Shown here piece by piece: positions 25,140 through 33,948 of a stretch of 64,000 nucleotides of DNA. The DNA is taken from NCBI GenBank assembly GCA_016926475.1, contig JAFGON010000057.1:1-64000 (forward strand), given 5' to 3'. The DNA comes from a candidate division WOR-3 bacterium. GTDB lineage: Bacteria; SDB-A. The number at the start of each line of letters is the position of its first letter. The first letter of the stretch is position 1. Under the pieces are notes generated by a model. That model was given only the letters and a program-made list of their open reading frames with translations. It made no database searches and had not been told where the DNA came from. Made by a program: the position numbers and the translations under genes.

Positions 25140-26228
25140 ATGCATTTTTGGGACTACGTTTTAGAAACTAAATTCAAGGACGCAGAGTCGTACTGCAGAG
25201 AAAAAAACACAGAAATTGGACTCGTGGTTTCGCAGGAAAGAGACAGGTACAAAGTTTTTACAAAAAAAAATAAAATTCTCGCCGAAGTTTCCGGCAAAAT
25301 GGAATATTTTGCCGTGTCCCCTCTTGATTTTCCGGCCGTCGGCGATATCGTCGTGGTTAAAACCTGCAACGGAGAAAGCAAGGGCATAATTGAAGAAATC
25401 CTGCCGAGGAAAAATTACATCTCCCGAAAAGAAGTGACAGGCAGGAAAAAAGATGAAAATATATTAAATTTCCAGGTCATTGCCTCGAATGTAGATTCAG
25501 TTTTCATCGTTCAGAGCCTGGACAGCAACTTCAGCCCGAGAAGGGTTGAGAGGTATCTCGTCGTAATAAAGGAAAGCAAAGCCAGACCAATAATCCTTTT
25601 AAGCAAAAGGGATCTTTTAAGCGAAAAAGAGGCGGAGGAGAAAATTGGTTTAATAATCAAGGAGTCTCCTGAAGTCAAAGTTTTAGCATACAGCGCTGTC
25701 GAAAACACAGGCATCAATGAAATTAAAAGCGAGATTTCGGCAGGAGATGTATTTTGCATGCTCGGCTCTTCGGGTGCGGGTAAGTCGACACTCATAAACA
25801 CGCTTCTTGGACAAGACCTCCTCGAAGTGTCCGAAGTCAGATCCTACGATTCTAAGGGCAGGCACACCACTTCGAGAAGGCAGATGATGTTTATTGATGG
25901 TGGAAGCGCTCTCATCGACACCCCGGGTATGAGAGAAATTGGAATATGCGACGGCGAGTCCAGCCCTGACGAAATATTTCAGGAAATACAAAAAATTGCG
26001 GGGCAGTGTAGATTTGCCGACTGCACTCACAGGTCTGAACCAGGCTGTATGGTCAGGGCGGCTCTTGAAAACGGTTTAATAGAAAAGAAACGGTACGACA
26101 GCTATTTAAAGCTGAACAGAGAAAAGAATTTCCTCGCTAAAACGAAACCATCTGCAAGAGGGTACAAAAATGAACGGGAAAAGAAAATAGCAAAGATTTC
26201 CCGCCAGAGGAAAGATTTCTTTGGATGA
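25140..26228 (+). CDS. rsgA: Ribosome small-subunit biogenesis GTPase RsgA
   Basis: Circularly permuted GTPase that checks maturation of the 30S subunit. An OB-fold (about 40-120), then permuted G motifs: G4-like LLSKRDL, G1 GSSGAGKSTLINTL, G3 DTPGMRE, and a C-terminal zinc knuckle CRFADCTHRSEPGC (C-x4-C-x1-H-x5-C). The 362-residue length is usual, with a basic tail after the zinc knuckle. GGAG lies 6 nt before the ATG. Confidence 0.95.
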   Translation: MHFWDYVLETKFKDAESYCREKNTEIGLVVSQERDRYKVFTKKNKILAEVSGKMEYFAVSPLDFPAVGDIVVVKTCNGESKGIIEEILPRKNYISRKEVTGRKKDENILNFQVIASNVDSVFIVQSLDSNFSPRRVERYLVVIKESKARPIILLSKRDLLSEKEAEEKIGLIIKESPEVKVLAYSAVENTGINEIKSEISAGDVFCMLGSSGAGKSTLINTLLGQDLLEVSEVRSYDSKGRHTTSRRQMMFIDGGSALIDTPGMREIGICDGESSPDEIFQEIQKIAGQCRFADCTHRSEPGCMVRAALENGLIEKKRYDSYLKLNREKNFLAKTKPSARGYKNEREKKIAKISRQRKDFFG

Positions 26229-26308
26229 AGATTAGTTTTTTTACATTTGAGCATATTTATTATAGAATTTAGTGATATATGTCACCAATTCTAACCAAAG
26301 GAGGTCCT

Positions 26309-27568
26309 GTGTCTCTCCAATATGATCTTTTATATTCTGAAAACGCCAAAGCTTTCAAGAAATCCGCCATCAGAGAACTTCTGAAGCTGACAGCAAAACC
26401 GAATATAATTTCTTTCGCGGGTGGGCTTCCCCACCACGACACTTTTCCGATACCTCATATTAAGGAAATCGTGACAGGCATATTGGAAAAAGAGGGAAAA
26501 AAAATCCTTCAGTATTCTACGACAGAGGGAGACCAGGGCTTGAAAGAAGAGCTTTGCAAGTGGCTGGCAAAAGACGGTGTCCAAACAACCCCTGACAAGA
26601 TGTTGATAGTCAGCGCTTCACAGCAGGCTCTTGACCTTATCGCGAGAATTTTCCTCAACCCTGGAGACACTTGTATAGTGGGACTTCCAACATACCTGGG
26701 CTTCATCCAGTCCGCGGCGGCAGTCAGAGGCACCATGATAGGAATCCCTCTCGACGACGACGGAATGAAAACCGACTTTGTAGAGGAAACAATAAAAAAA
26801 CTGATAAACGAAGGAAAAAAACCTAAGTTTATATACGTAATACCGGATTTTCAAAATCCTGCCGGCGTCACAATGTCACTGGAAAGGAGAAAAAAACTTC
26901 TCGAAATAGCCGAAGAATTCGAAATGATAATAATCGAAGATTCACCCTACAGAAAACTGAGATACAGTGGAAAAGCCTTGCCGTCAATTTTCGAACTGGA
27001 CAACGGTAGGGGCTACGTCGTAACGCTCTACACCTTTTCCAAAATATTTCTTCCGGGGTTCAGACTCGGATGGATCATCGGTCCCAAACACGTCATAGAG
27101 AAGATGGTTTTGGCAAAGCAGGGAATGGACCTTTGCACTTCACTTTTCACACAGGCGATATCCAGAGAATACATCCGGGCTGACCTCCTTGATGAGAGAA
27201 TTGAAAAGAACATAGTCCTTTACAGTAAAAAAAGAAAAAAAATGCTCGAAGCCCTTGAAAAATACATGCCGAAAATGGAAGGACTGAAATGGACAAAACC
27301 AGAGGGGGGGCTTTTCCTCTGGTTGTCACTGCCGCAGAATATCAACACCGACAGGATGTTCTACAAAGCAGTAGAAGAAAACGTAGCCTACGTGATTGGA
27401 AGCGCTTTTTACTGCGACGGAGGCGGACAAAACACCATGAGGCTGAACTTTTCATATCCTTCGGAAGAAGAAATCGATATAGGAATTCAAAGGCTGGCAA
27501 AGGTTATTGAAAAAGAAAAAGAGACGATAGACAAGGGGCTCAACAATATCTTCCCCCAGTCTCCATAA
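26309..27568 (+). CDS. PLP-dependent aminotransferase (class I/II, LysN/2-aminoadipate type)
   Basis: Fold-type I aminotransferase of about 419 residues. Typical features are FAGGLP near the N-terminus, STTEGDQGLKEEL, the PDFQNPAG motif, DSPYRKLRY, and the PLP-binding lysine in TFSKIFLPGFRLGW, with the substrate-binding Arg in MRLNFS. This is the group that includes 2-aminoadipate, aromatic and branched-chain aminotransferases without the GntR domain; the substrate is not settled. The frame opens at an ATG at 26279, but AAAGGAGG at 26297-26304 directly precedes GTG at 26309, which I take as the start. Confidence 0.9.
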   Translation: MSLQYDLLYSENAKAFKKSAIRELLKLTAKPNIISFAGGLPHHDTFPIPHIKEIVTGILEKEGKKILQYSTTEGDQGLKEELCKWLAKDGVQTTPDKMLIVSASQQALDLIARIFLNPGDTCIVGLPTYLGFIQSAAAVRGTMIGIPLDDDGMKTDFVEETIKKLINEGKKPKFIYVIPDFQNPAGVTMSLERRKKLLEIAEEFEMIIIEDSPYRKLRYSGKALPSIFELDNGRGYVVTLYTFSKIFLPGFRLGWIIGPKHVIEKMVLAKQGMDLCTSLFTQAISREYIRADLLDERIEKNIVLYSKKRKKMLEALEKYMPKMEGLKWTKPEGGLFLWLSLPQNINTDRMFYKAVEENVAYVIGSAFYCDGGGQNTMRLNFSYPSEEEIDIGIQRLAKVIEKEKETIDKGLNNIFPQSP

Positions 27569-27570
27569 AA

Positions 27571-27951
27571 TTATTCCAAGGGAATGACCATTCGGGAGCT
27601 CGGAATAAGTTCCCTTTTTTCTACTTGTTCGCCTTTAATGGAAATTATTATTGTTATTTTTTTTTCGTCTCTCAGAAAATTTTCATAATTCACCACGAGG
27701 GTTCCGGGGACGAAATTTCTCAAGTCTACCGACAAACTCGGCGGTGGAACCGAAGACCTTAAGACGGCGGCGTCGAAATAATTGGATTTTATGTTTATGG
27801 AAATTCTGTCGGAAGAATCAACGTTTTCAAAACGGCATGTTAAAAAACCCGGATCACTGTGGGAATTTCTGTATTTAATAGCGAAAACAAACAAAACGAG
27901 AGGCAGAATCAAGACTAAAACGCTTATAAAAATTTCTTTTTTTTTGCTCAT
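27571..27951 (-). CDS. Unknown small membrane-anchored protein
   Basis: A 126-residue protein with a Lys-rich N-terminus and one transmembrane helix (about 7-26), followed by a beta-rich extracytoplasmic domain of about 95 residues (strands such as SLSVDLRNF, GTLVVNY, KITIIISIKG). It has one Cys just after the helix but no lipobox. It is convergent with the aminotransferase gene (2-nt gap) and divergent from archease. I recognise no family. The hydrophobic start and coherent beta pattern support a real gene. Confidence 0.62.
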   Translation of the reverse strand: MSKKKEIFISVLVLILPLVLFVFAIKYRNSHSDPGFLTCRFENVDSSDRISINIKSNYFDAAVLRSSVPPPSLSVDLRNFVPGTLVVNYENFLRDEKKITIIISIKGEQVEKRELIPSSRMVIPLE

Positions 27952-27996
27952 GGTTGTTTTATATTTAACAACCTGAAAGGCAATAAATCAACTCTT

Positions 27997-28405
27997 ATGA
28001 GTCATAAATTTTTCGACCACACCTCCGATATCGGGGTGGAATTGTTTTCAGACACTGATGAAGGATTATTTAAAGAATTAGCTCTCGTTTTGAAAGAAGT
28101 GGTTATCGGTAAAAAGAGAAATAAAACGAAGCTCGTACGCTTAGTTCACCTCGAATCATTTTCTATTGAAAACCTTTTTTTTGATTTTGCTTCAGACCTA
28201 GTATACACTGCCGACACCGAATTTTTGTTACCAGACAGATTGGGGTCTATTTCAGTCACAAAAAAATTACAAGTGTTTTGCGCTTCATGCGGAAATTGAG
28301 TTTTTTGAAATCGGACTTGATGATAAAATAAGACACTATGTCAAAGGATCAACCCCGGAAAGTCTTACTTTTAAAAAAAAACTATCACGCGAGGATAATA
28401 CTTGA
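27997..28405 (+). CDS. Archease, interrupted by a frameshift in an A7 run
   Basis: Archease activates the RtcB RNA ligase, whose gene follows. Frame 1 encodes the N-terminal half (FFDHTSDIGVELF is the family's H-T-x-D-x-G motif) but stops at 28299 after running into unrelated sequence. From the run of seven A at 28260-28266 the +1 frame continues with HAEIEFFEIGLDD, HYVKGSTPESLTFKKKL and ends at TGA 28403-28405, overlapping the rtcB TTG start as TTGA. Joined at the A-run, the product is about 135 residues, the normal archease length. Removing one A would restore the frame. Causes could be mutation, sequencing error, or polymerase/ribosome slippage. Confidence 0.8.
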
Positions 28406-29814
28406 CGTCTGACCTGGGTTTAAAACCTGTTTCTGAAAATTTGTGGGAGCTTAAAAAATCCCACGACATGAAAGTTCCTGGAAGAATTTACGCTAACAAG
28501 CGAATCATCGAAAACCTCGACGCCAATGTTCTCTTGCAGTTGGAAAACGTGTCCTGTCTTCCCGAGATTCTATTGTATTCTGTAGCTATGCCTGACGCCC
28601 ACTTGGGATACGGATTCCCGATAGGAGGTGTCGCGGCTTTCCCTATGAGCGACGGCATAATATCCCCGGGAGGCATCGGATTTGACATAAACTGCGGCGT
28701 CCGGCTTTTAAAGACAGGAATATCTTCAAAAGGAATGTCTGCGAAAGTCAAAAAATTGACAGATACAATTTTTCAGAACATCCCACTCGGTCTGGGTCAT
28801 GGGGCGATATACAAGCCTGATAAATCAGAGATAAAGCAAGTGCTCTCAAAAGGCGCTCGGTTCATAGTCGATTCAGGCATGGGAGAAGAACACGATCTCG
28901 CCAGATGCGAGTCAGAAGGTTTTTTTCATGAAGCCGATACTGAAGGAGTTTCTAAGAGAGCTGTCGAAAGAGGATCCTCACAGCTTGGTAGCCTCGGAGC
29001 GGGAAACCACTTTATCGAAATTGACTCCATAGAAGAAATTCAAGATCAACCCTTCGCAGATTCAGCGGGTCTTTTCCCCGGTGAAATTGTCATTCTAATC
29101 CATTCCGGCTCAAGAGGGTTGGGGCATCAGATAACGACGGAGTGGATTCAAGTTCTGGAGAAAGAAAGGCAAAAAAAGAACATCCTTCTCAAAGACAGGC
29201 AATTGTCCTACACGGAGATAAACTCAGAAAAAGGGATAAGATACATGGGAGCGATGAAGGCGGCGGGTAATTTCGCTTTCGCTAACAGGCAGTTGATGAC
29301 CCACAGAATAAGGGGGATAATAAAAAAAATCTTTTCACCTTCCTGTGAAGTTGAACTTGTATACGACTGCAGCCACAACATAGCCATGGAGGAAGTATGG
29401 CGCGGCAGAAATGTTTTGGTGCACAGAAAAGGCGCCACAAGAGCCAACCCTATGCACAAAATAAAATATGGAGAAAAATATTTTCCTGCGCCTGTAATAG
29501 TGCCAGGGTCAATGGGAACTGGTTTCACCCTTTTTTCGCCGAAAGATAAATGCGAAGAAACTTTTTTTTCTCTTCCTCACGGGTCGGGAAGGCTGATGAG
29601 CCGAAAACAAGCTTGCAAAAAATTCAGGGAAAAAGAAGTCAAAAAAGAGTTGATGAAAAAGGGAATTTATGTTAAAAATAACACTTATGAAGGCGTTTCT
29701 GAAGAAGCGCCCGATGTGTATAAAGGACTTGAAGACATCGAGGAAACAGTGACAAAAGCTGGGCTAGCATCAAAAATGTTAAATGCGAACCCAATGGGAA
29801 ACATCAAAGGATAA
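28402..29814 (+). CDS. rtcB: RNA-splicing/repair ligase RtcB
   Basis: GTP- and Mn-dependent ligase joining 2',3'-cyclic phosphate or 3'-phosphate ends to 5'-OH ends of RNA. The 470-residue protein shows the RtcB metal and guanylate motifs: MPDAHLGYGFPIGGVAAF, GGIGFDINCGVRL, LGAGNHFIEI, HSGSRGLGHQ, DCSHNIAMEE, HRKGATRA (the histidine-containing guanylylation region) and PGSMGTGFTL. The start is TTG at 28402 with GAGG 7 nt upstream. It is coupled to archease by a 4-nt overlap, the common two-gene arrangement. Confidence 0.96.
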   Translation: MTSDLGLKPVSENLWELKKSHDMKVPGRIYANKRIIENLDANVLLQLENVSCLPEILLYSVAMPDAHLGYGFPIGGVAAFPMSDGIISPGGIGFDINCGVRLLKTGISSKGMSAKVKKLTDTIFQNIPLGLGHGAIYKPDKSEIKQVLSKGARFIVDSGMGEEHDLARCESEGFFHEADTEGVSKRAVERGSSQLGSLGAGNHFIEIDSIEEIQDQPFADSAGLFPGEIVILIHSGSRGLGHQITTEWIQVLEKERQKKNILLKDRQLSYTEINSEKGIRYMGAMKAAGNFAFANRQLMTHRIRGIIKKIFSPSCEVELVYDCSHNIAMEEVWRGRNVLVHRKGATRANPMHKIKYGEKYFPAPVIVPGSMGTGFTLFSPKDKCEETFFSLPHGSGRLMSRKQACKKFREKEVKKELMKKGIYVKNNTYEGVSEEAPDVYKGLEDIEETVTKAGLASKMLNANPMGNIKG

Positions 29815-29829
29815 AATGGGAGGTAACAA

Positions 29830-30126
29830 ATGAAAGAACGTAATCCAATTATGGTTCTGATTCTCGGATGCGTGACTCTCGGAATATATAACCTGATATG
29901 GTTCTGGCAGACCACTTCAGAATTAAACAGCAAAGGTGCAACAGTTCCTAATCCGATACTCATGATAATACCCATCGTCGGAATATTCTATCTTTGGAAA
30001 TACTCTGAAGGTGTCGAGAAGGTGACATCGGGTGGAATGACCGGCATTGTGTCTTTTCTTCTTTTCTGGTTCGTCAACCCTGTAGGCATGTTCCTCGCCC
30101 AGCAGAAATTCAATGAGATAAAGTAA
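29830..30126 (+). CDS. DUF4234 small membrane protein
   Basis: A 98-residue protein with three hydrophobic segments (about 7-24, 43-57, 70-88). The N-terminal MVLILGCVTLGIYNLIWFWQ followed by a short hydrophilic helix is the DUF4234 signature. It has a GGGAGG site 5 nt before the ATG and follows rtcB by 15 nt. Function unknown; in many genomes this domain appears in small proteins beside other short membrane proteins, as here. Confidence 0.82.
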   Translation: MKERNPIMVLILGCVTLGIYNLIWFWQTTSELNSKGATVPNPILMIIPIVGIFYLWKYSEGVEKVTSGGMTGIVSFLLFWFVNPVGMFLAQQKFNEIK

Positions 30127-30139
30127 ACTGGAAACAAAA

Positions 30140-30559
30140 ATGTTTCAATATCTTTACATACTGGCCCAATCTTCAAGAAGCGATGCTCCTGAAGCGGCTG
30201 GAGCTTTTGGCGCTATGGGCATGGTATGCTGCTTTTGGATTTTCTACTTTCTGCTGATAGTCGGCTCTTACGTCTACATGTCTATGGCTCTTATGACAAT
30301 AGCCAAAAAATTAGGATACACAGACAAAGCCTGGTGGGCTTGGGTCCCGATTTTGAACGTCCTTCTAATGCTCGAAATGGCTCAACAGCCGACATGGTGG
30401 ATAGTCCTCATGTTTATACCATTTGTCAATATTGTGATATCGATAATGGTGTGGATGGCTATCGCTGAAGCCCGCGGAAAGCCCAGTTGGTGGGGTATTA
30501 TGCTAATAGTCCCGGTCATGAATATCATTGCTCCGGGTTACATTGCTTGGTCTGAATAA
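30140..30559 (+). CDS. DUF5684-type small membrane protein
   Basis: A 139-residue protein with about four helices. The segment YTDKAWWAWVPILNVLLML followed by QPTWWIVLMFIPFVNIVISI and KPSWWGIMLIVPVMNIIAPGY is the Trp/Pro/Asn-rich repeat pattern of DUF5684 and related signal-peptidase-adjacent proteins. It starts 13 nt after the DUF4234 gene and is followed by a strong terminator, so archease-rtcB-DUF4234-DUF5684 may be one transcript. Function unknown. Confidence 0.76.
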   Translation: MFQYLYILAQSSRSDAPEAAGAFGAMGMVCCFWIFYFLLIVGSYVYMSMALMTIAKKLGYTDKAWWAWVPILNVLLMLEMAQQPTWWIVLMFIPFVNIVISIMVWMAIAEARGKPSWWGIMLIVPVMNIIAPGYIAWSE

Positions 30560-30567
30560 AAAATCTG

Positions 30568-30597
30568 GAAGAGGGCGTTCTCCGCCCTCTTCTTTTT
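30568..30597 (+). terminator. Intrinsic terminator
   Basis: A 10-bp stem GAAGAGGGCG/CGCCCTCTTC (30568-30577 with 30583-30592), 5-nt loop, followed by five T. It closes the rtcB-DUF4234-DUF5684 unit ahead of nadA. Confidence 0.88.
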
Positions 30598-30622
30598 CTC
30601 AAATACAAGGAATTAAAAAGGT

Positions 30623-31537
30623 TTGAATGAGTTTTCGATAACAGAGAAAATTGAAAATCTTAAAAAAGAAAAGAATTTCCTCGTTCTCGCCCACAACTAC
30701 CAGACCTTGGAAGTTCAAAAAGCCGCCGACTTCGTCGGAGACTCTTTTGAGCTGTGCAAAAAAGCCCAATCATCAAAAAAAGAAAATATCGCATTCTGCG
30801 GAGTCAACTTCATGGCTGAAACCGCCTCCCTGCTCAACCCCGACAAAAATGTTTTTATAAGCGAGAAGAACGCCTACTGCACAATGGCACAAATGCTAAG
30901 TGAAGAAGAACTGGTATCTATAAAAGAAAAACACCCCCGAGTTCCTGTAGTCTGCTACATAAACTCAACAGTCGGTGTAAAAGCATTAAGTGATGTGGTC
31001 TGCACAAGTTCAAACGCGGTAAAAATAGTCAGAAAATTAGGGGCAAAACAGATAATATTTGTTCCGGATAAGAATCTTGGCAGCTATGTCGCGGGCATTT
31101 TAAAAGATATCCATGTTTTTACCCTCAACGCTTTCTGTTATGTCCATCATGAAATCTATCCAGAAGACATACAAAAAGAAAAAAAACGGCACCCCGCAGC
31201 CCTATCCCTTTGTCATCCGGAATGCCAGAAAGAATTGCTCTCAAACTGCGATTTTGTGGGATCAACCTCTCAAATAATCGATTATGTATCCAAAAGCGAA
31301 AAAAAAGAATTTATTGTTTCTACAGAAGAAGGCCTTTTGGACAGGCTGAGAAATGATTATCCGGAAAAGCTGATTTTCTCAGCTTCATTGCCCAGGGTTT
31401 GCTACGGAATGAAAAAAACAGATCTACAATCGCTTTTAGCCCTGCTTGAAAATCCTGCCGAACCTCTGAAAATTCCTCTGCAAATCGCGGAGAAAGCAAG
31501 AAAATCTGTTCAGAGAATGATGGAATTGTCTCAATAA
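30623..31537 (+). CDS. nadA: Quinolinate synthase NadA
   Basis: [4Fe-4S] enzyme that condenses iminoaspartate with dihydroxyacetone phosphate in de novo NAD synthesis. The 304-residue protein has LAHNYQTLEVQKAADFVGDS, the first cluster Cys in YCTMAQM (the A-x-C-x-M region), CYINSTVGVKALSDVVCTSSNA, FVPDKNLGSYVA, CHPEC and the C-terminal Cys region. The start is TTG at 30623. A nadB gene is not in the window. The rseC-like gene follows directly. Confidence 0.96.
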   Translation: MNEFSITEKIENLKKEKNFLVLAHNYQTLEVQKAADFVGDSFELCKKAQSSKKENIAFCGVNFMAETASLLNPDKNVFISEKNAYCTMAQMLSEEELVSIKEKHPRVPVVCYINSTVGVKALSDVVCTSSNAVKIVRKLGAKQIIFVPDKNLGSYVAGILKDIHVFTLNAFCYVHHEIYPEDIQKEKKRHPAALSLCHPECQKELLSNCDFVGSTSQIIDYVSKSEKKEFIVSTEEGLLDRLRNDYPEKLIFSASLPRVCYGMKKTDLQSLLALLENPAEPLKIPLQIAEKARKSVQRMMELSQ

Positions 31538-31945
31538 ATGGAAGAAAAAGGAGTTATAAGACAGGTGCTCGGAGACAGGTTGTATTATGTCACCCTTTAC
31601 ATAAACCCTGAAAATTGCAGGCACTGTTCAGCTCATTCATCTTGCATGATAAGCAAAACTCAGGATTTAAAGCTCCCGGGACCTCCCGGCCTTAAAGAAG
31701 GGCAGCAAGTGACGGTTTATTTTCCTTCTCTGTCCAAAGCCCTAAAATATTTCATACTGTTCGGTTCTCCACTCACGATTTTCTTTATCGCTTTTTTCTT
31801 TTTAAGCAATTTTCATTTCACCGAATTAACGGCTTTAGCATTTTCATCTTCTTTCGCGGCGGTTGATTTCATCTCAATGCTTTTCCTGTTAAAGAAAATT
31901 GAAAAAAACTATACTGATAGAATTGAAATTAAACCCGAGAAATGA
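31538..31945 (+). CDS. RseC/SoxR-reducing-system-like membrane protein
   Basis: A 135-residue protein with an N-terminal region rich in Cys (CRHCSAHSSC, near residues 28-37), a beta-rich GLKEGQQVTVYF segment and two transmembrane helices (about 71-91 and 96-116). This is the RseC/MucC plan, linked elsewhere to the Rnf complex, SoxR reduction and sigma-E control. The Cys set may bind an iron-sulfur cluster. The ATG follows the nadA stop with no gap, so the two are co-transcribed. Confidence 0.77.
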   Translation: MEEKGVIRQVLGDRLYYVTLYINPENCRHCSAHSSCMISKTQDLKLPGPPGLKEGQQVTVYFPSLSKALKYFILFGSPLTIFFIAFFFLSNFHFTELTALAFSSSFAAVDFISMLFLLKKIEKNYTDRIEIKPEK

Positions 31946-31960
31946 AAGGACAACGCTGGA

Positions 31961-32341
31961 ATGTCGATGACAATAGAGGTTCCTTCAGCCGGTGAATTGA
32001 CCCTGCTTGAAAACCCTGTCCGGAAAAGAGATTATCTCGTAGAAATTGAAGCTTTAGAATTTACGTCTCTTTGCCCGATGACAGGTCAACCAGATTACGC
32101 AGCTATCATCATATCCTATATACCCGATAAGCTGATTTTTGAACTAAAATCCCTAAAACTCTATCTTCAAACTTTTCGAAACAAACTTTTAACCCACGAA
32201 GAAGCCATCAACGAAATTTTCGATAAAATCGAAGAATCCGTTAAACCTAAAAAGATTTCTGTCAAAGGACAATTTTCTGTCAGAGGCGGAATCAAAACAA
32301 CAGTGATTGCTGAATCTCCAGATTCAAGGAGGAACTTGTGA
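31961..32341 (+). CDS. queF: NADPH-dependent 7-cyano-7-deazaguanine reductase QueF
   Basis: Reduces preQ0 to preQ1 in queuosine synthesis. At 126 residues this is the short, unimodular QueF. It carries the catalytic Cys in SLCPMTGQPD with the Asp of the same motif, the E-L-K-S-L-K-L-Y-L substrate/NADPH motif and a conserved NEIFDKI helix. An AAAGGA site precedes the ATG. queG, the last step of the pathway, is at 33949 on the other strand. Confidence 0.93.
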   Translation: MSMTIEVPSAGELTLLENPVRKRDYLVEIEALEFTSLCPMTGQPDYAAIIISYIPDKLIFELKSLKLYLQTFRNKLLTHEEAINEIFDKIEESVKPKKISVKGQFSVRGGIKTTVIAESPDSRRNL

Positions 32342-32766
32342 CAGAGCGAATATATCCTAAACATAGAATGTTCAAAACCACGCCATGGCAGATATGGGCT
32401 TTGGGATGGCGTTTTGTGTTTTTTTGTTATTTTTTCGCCACTGCATCTTTGTTTCTGGGGTTAGGGGTTTCTTCGATATGGCTTGCCATACTTTTGCCGG
32501 CTGCTGCCTTTTACCACGTCCTGGGTTCAAGCCTTTGGAATGGAAAAAAATGGACGAGGAAAACAGCCTTAGCCGAACATGTAATTGTCGGATCATCGGA
32601 AATTGCCCTGGTGGTAATTCTCTTCCTAAAAACACCCCACACACCTGGTTGGAAAAATTTTTCATTTCTTGCGTTGAAAATAGCCGCTGTAGATATTTTG
32701 ATTAGAGTCGTTTCTTTCAGCTATCTAATCAAAAACAAAAATTTTCCGAATTTAAAAACTACCTGA
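32338..32766 (+). CDS. Unknown four-helix membrane protein
   Basis: A 142-residue integral membrane protein with about four helices (about 22-42, 45-63, 83-99, 108-127). I recognise no family. The GTG start overlaps the queF stop as GTGA, so translation is probably coupled. Its 3' end overlaps the convergent gene at 32759 by 8 nt. A role in transport of queuosine precursors would be guesswork. Confidence 0.7.
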   Translation: MTERIYPKHRMFKTTPWQIWALGWRFVFFCYFFATASLFLGLGVSSIWLAILLPAAAFYHVLGSSLWNGKKWTRKTALAEHVIVGSSEIALVVILFLKTPHTPGWKNFSFLALKIAAVDILIRVVSFSYLIKNKNFPNLKTT

Positions 32767-33454
32767 TCCTCAGACATGTATGAAGGATATCCGCCTCATC
32801 CTTAAAAGTCAGAGTGTCTGAGAATATTCTGATATCGTGTATCCTGATAATTTCATCGTCTGTCTTAATCGTCATCGTATTGCCATAATTTAGCGTGAAT
32901 ACCCCCTGTATTGTGTCATGCTCGTTTCGTGATATAAGCTTAACCGAATCGTCATCTGAAAACTGGAGGTATATCTGATCCTCCGCCCAAAGACCGTACA
33001 ATGCGTCGTTGGAAAGCGTGCTGTCAGGTTCAATTTTTTCCGTGCCCACTACAACCAGAGTTCTCAGATTGCTGTCGCAGAGATGAACTTCAACCGGACT
33101 GCCGAAAAATACGTAGGATGATATTTCTTCAGCCATAAGCCTGCATGTTTCAATGTATTCTGAGTCTTCGTCGTATCCTTGCTTGACTGGAAACCTGACC
33201 TGGTATATTCCCGCTATTTTCAATACCTGAACTGTTTTTTCGTTTGTATTCTTGTCGAACCAACCCGCTTCTTGAAAATACTTGCCTATGGAGTGCGCTT
33301 CCTCTTCAGTTACAGGAGATTTGTAGTATAGCGCACTGCCGTTTTCATATGTGATTTTTGTGCCCCATGAGTTTTCAAAACTGCCGAGAGCCAGTAGAAA
33401 GAAAACAACAATTCCTACAACAGAAAATATTATTTTACGGAAATTTCTTTTCAT
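32759..33454 (-). CDS. Unknown membrane-anchored protein
   Basis: A 231-residue protein with a basic N-terminus and one helix (about 8-25), then an extracytoplasmic part in two pieces. Residues about 35-135 (SALYYKSPVTEEEAHSIGKY, FQEAGWFDKN, YQVRFPVKQG, SPVEVHLCD) look like a conserved alpha/beta domain with a single Cys; residues about 150-231 are beta-rich (YGLWAEDQIYLQFSDDDSVK) and lipocalin-like in pattern. Function unknown. It overlaps the stop of the VanZ-like gene by 4 nt and is the last gene of the phoH-led run. Confidence 0.7.
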   Translation of the reverse strand: MKRNFRKIIFSVVGIVVFFLLALGSFENSWGTKITYENGSALYYKSPVTEEEAHSIGKYFQEAGWFDKNTNEKTVQVLKIAGIYQVRFPVKQGYDEDSEYIETCRLMAEEISSYVFFGSPVEVHLCDSNLRTLVVVGTEKIEPDSTLSNDALYGLWAEDQIYLQFSDDDSVKLISRNEHDTIQGVFTLNYGNTMTIKTDDEIIRIHDIRIFSDTLTFKDEADILHTCLRIR

Positions 33455-33900
33455 TGTCGTTTTTCCTTTCTGAAAGGGTAAATTGTTATAAGAGGAAAGG
33501 CGGAAAAGACCGCTGTGAAAGCGAGATCAGCACCGTCGAATGTCCCGGGAAAAGCTCCGGTCAACTGAAGCAGTTCTGAAGATAAACCTATGGCAGGTCC
33601 TAAAAGAAACCAGAAAATCGCTCCTCTTGAATTCTTCCATACGAGCAAGAGATAAGCTGTAAGAGAATAAATCCAAAGTGCGTTAGGAAGGCAAAACACG
33701 ACCCAGTAAGGGCATTCATAACTTTGTAAAGGAGAAAACGTTCTCATGTTTTTGACGAATAATCCCAGATTCATGCTCTCAAACCATTGAAACATCTTCA
33801 AATTCTCAGTTCTGAATAAGATGTATATTGCGCCGCCTATAAACAGGGGGATAATGATATGCCCGGAGAATAGAATCAATTTATGTAGTGTATTTTTCAT
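33451..33900 (-). CDS. VanZ-like small membrane protein
   Basis: A 149-residue protein with about four helices. The C-terminal IGLSSELLQLTGAFPGTFDGADLAF matches the E-L-x-Q...F-P-G...D-x-x-D pattern of VanZ-like proteins. The frame runs eleven codons further to 33933, but GAAAGGTG just before ATG 33900 marks the start. Function unknown; related domains are linked to glycopeptide resistance, but most are uncharacterised. It follows queG by 48 nt. Confidence 0.66.
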   Translation of the reverse strand: MKNTLHKLILFSGHIIIPLFIGGAIYILFRTENLKMFQWFESMNLGLFVKNMRTFSPLQSYECPYWVVFCLPNALWIYSLTAYLLLVWKNSRGAIFWFLLGPAIGLSSELLQLTGAFPGTFDGADLAFTAVFSAFPLITIYPFRKEKRQ

Positions 33901-33948
33901 AGCGCACCTTTCAAACAATATAATTCTAAACATTTCCAGTCAATCAAA

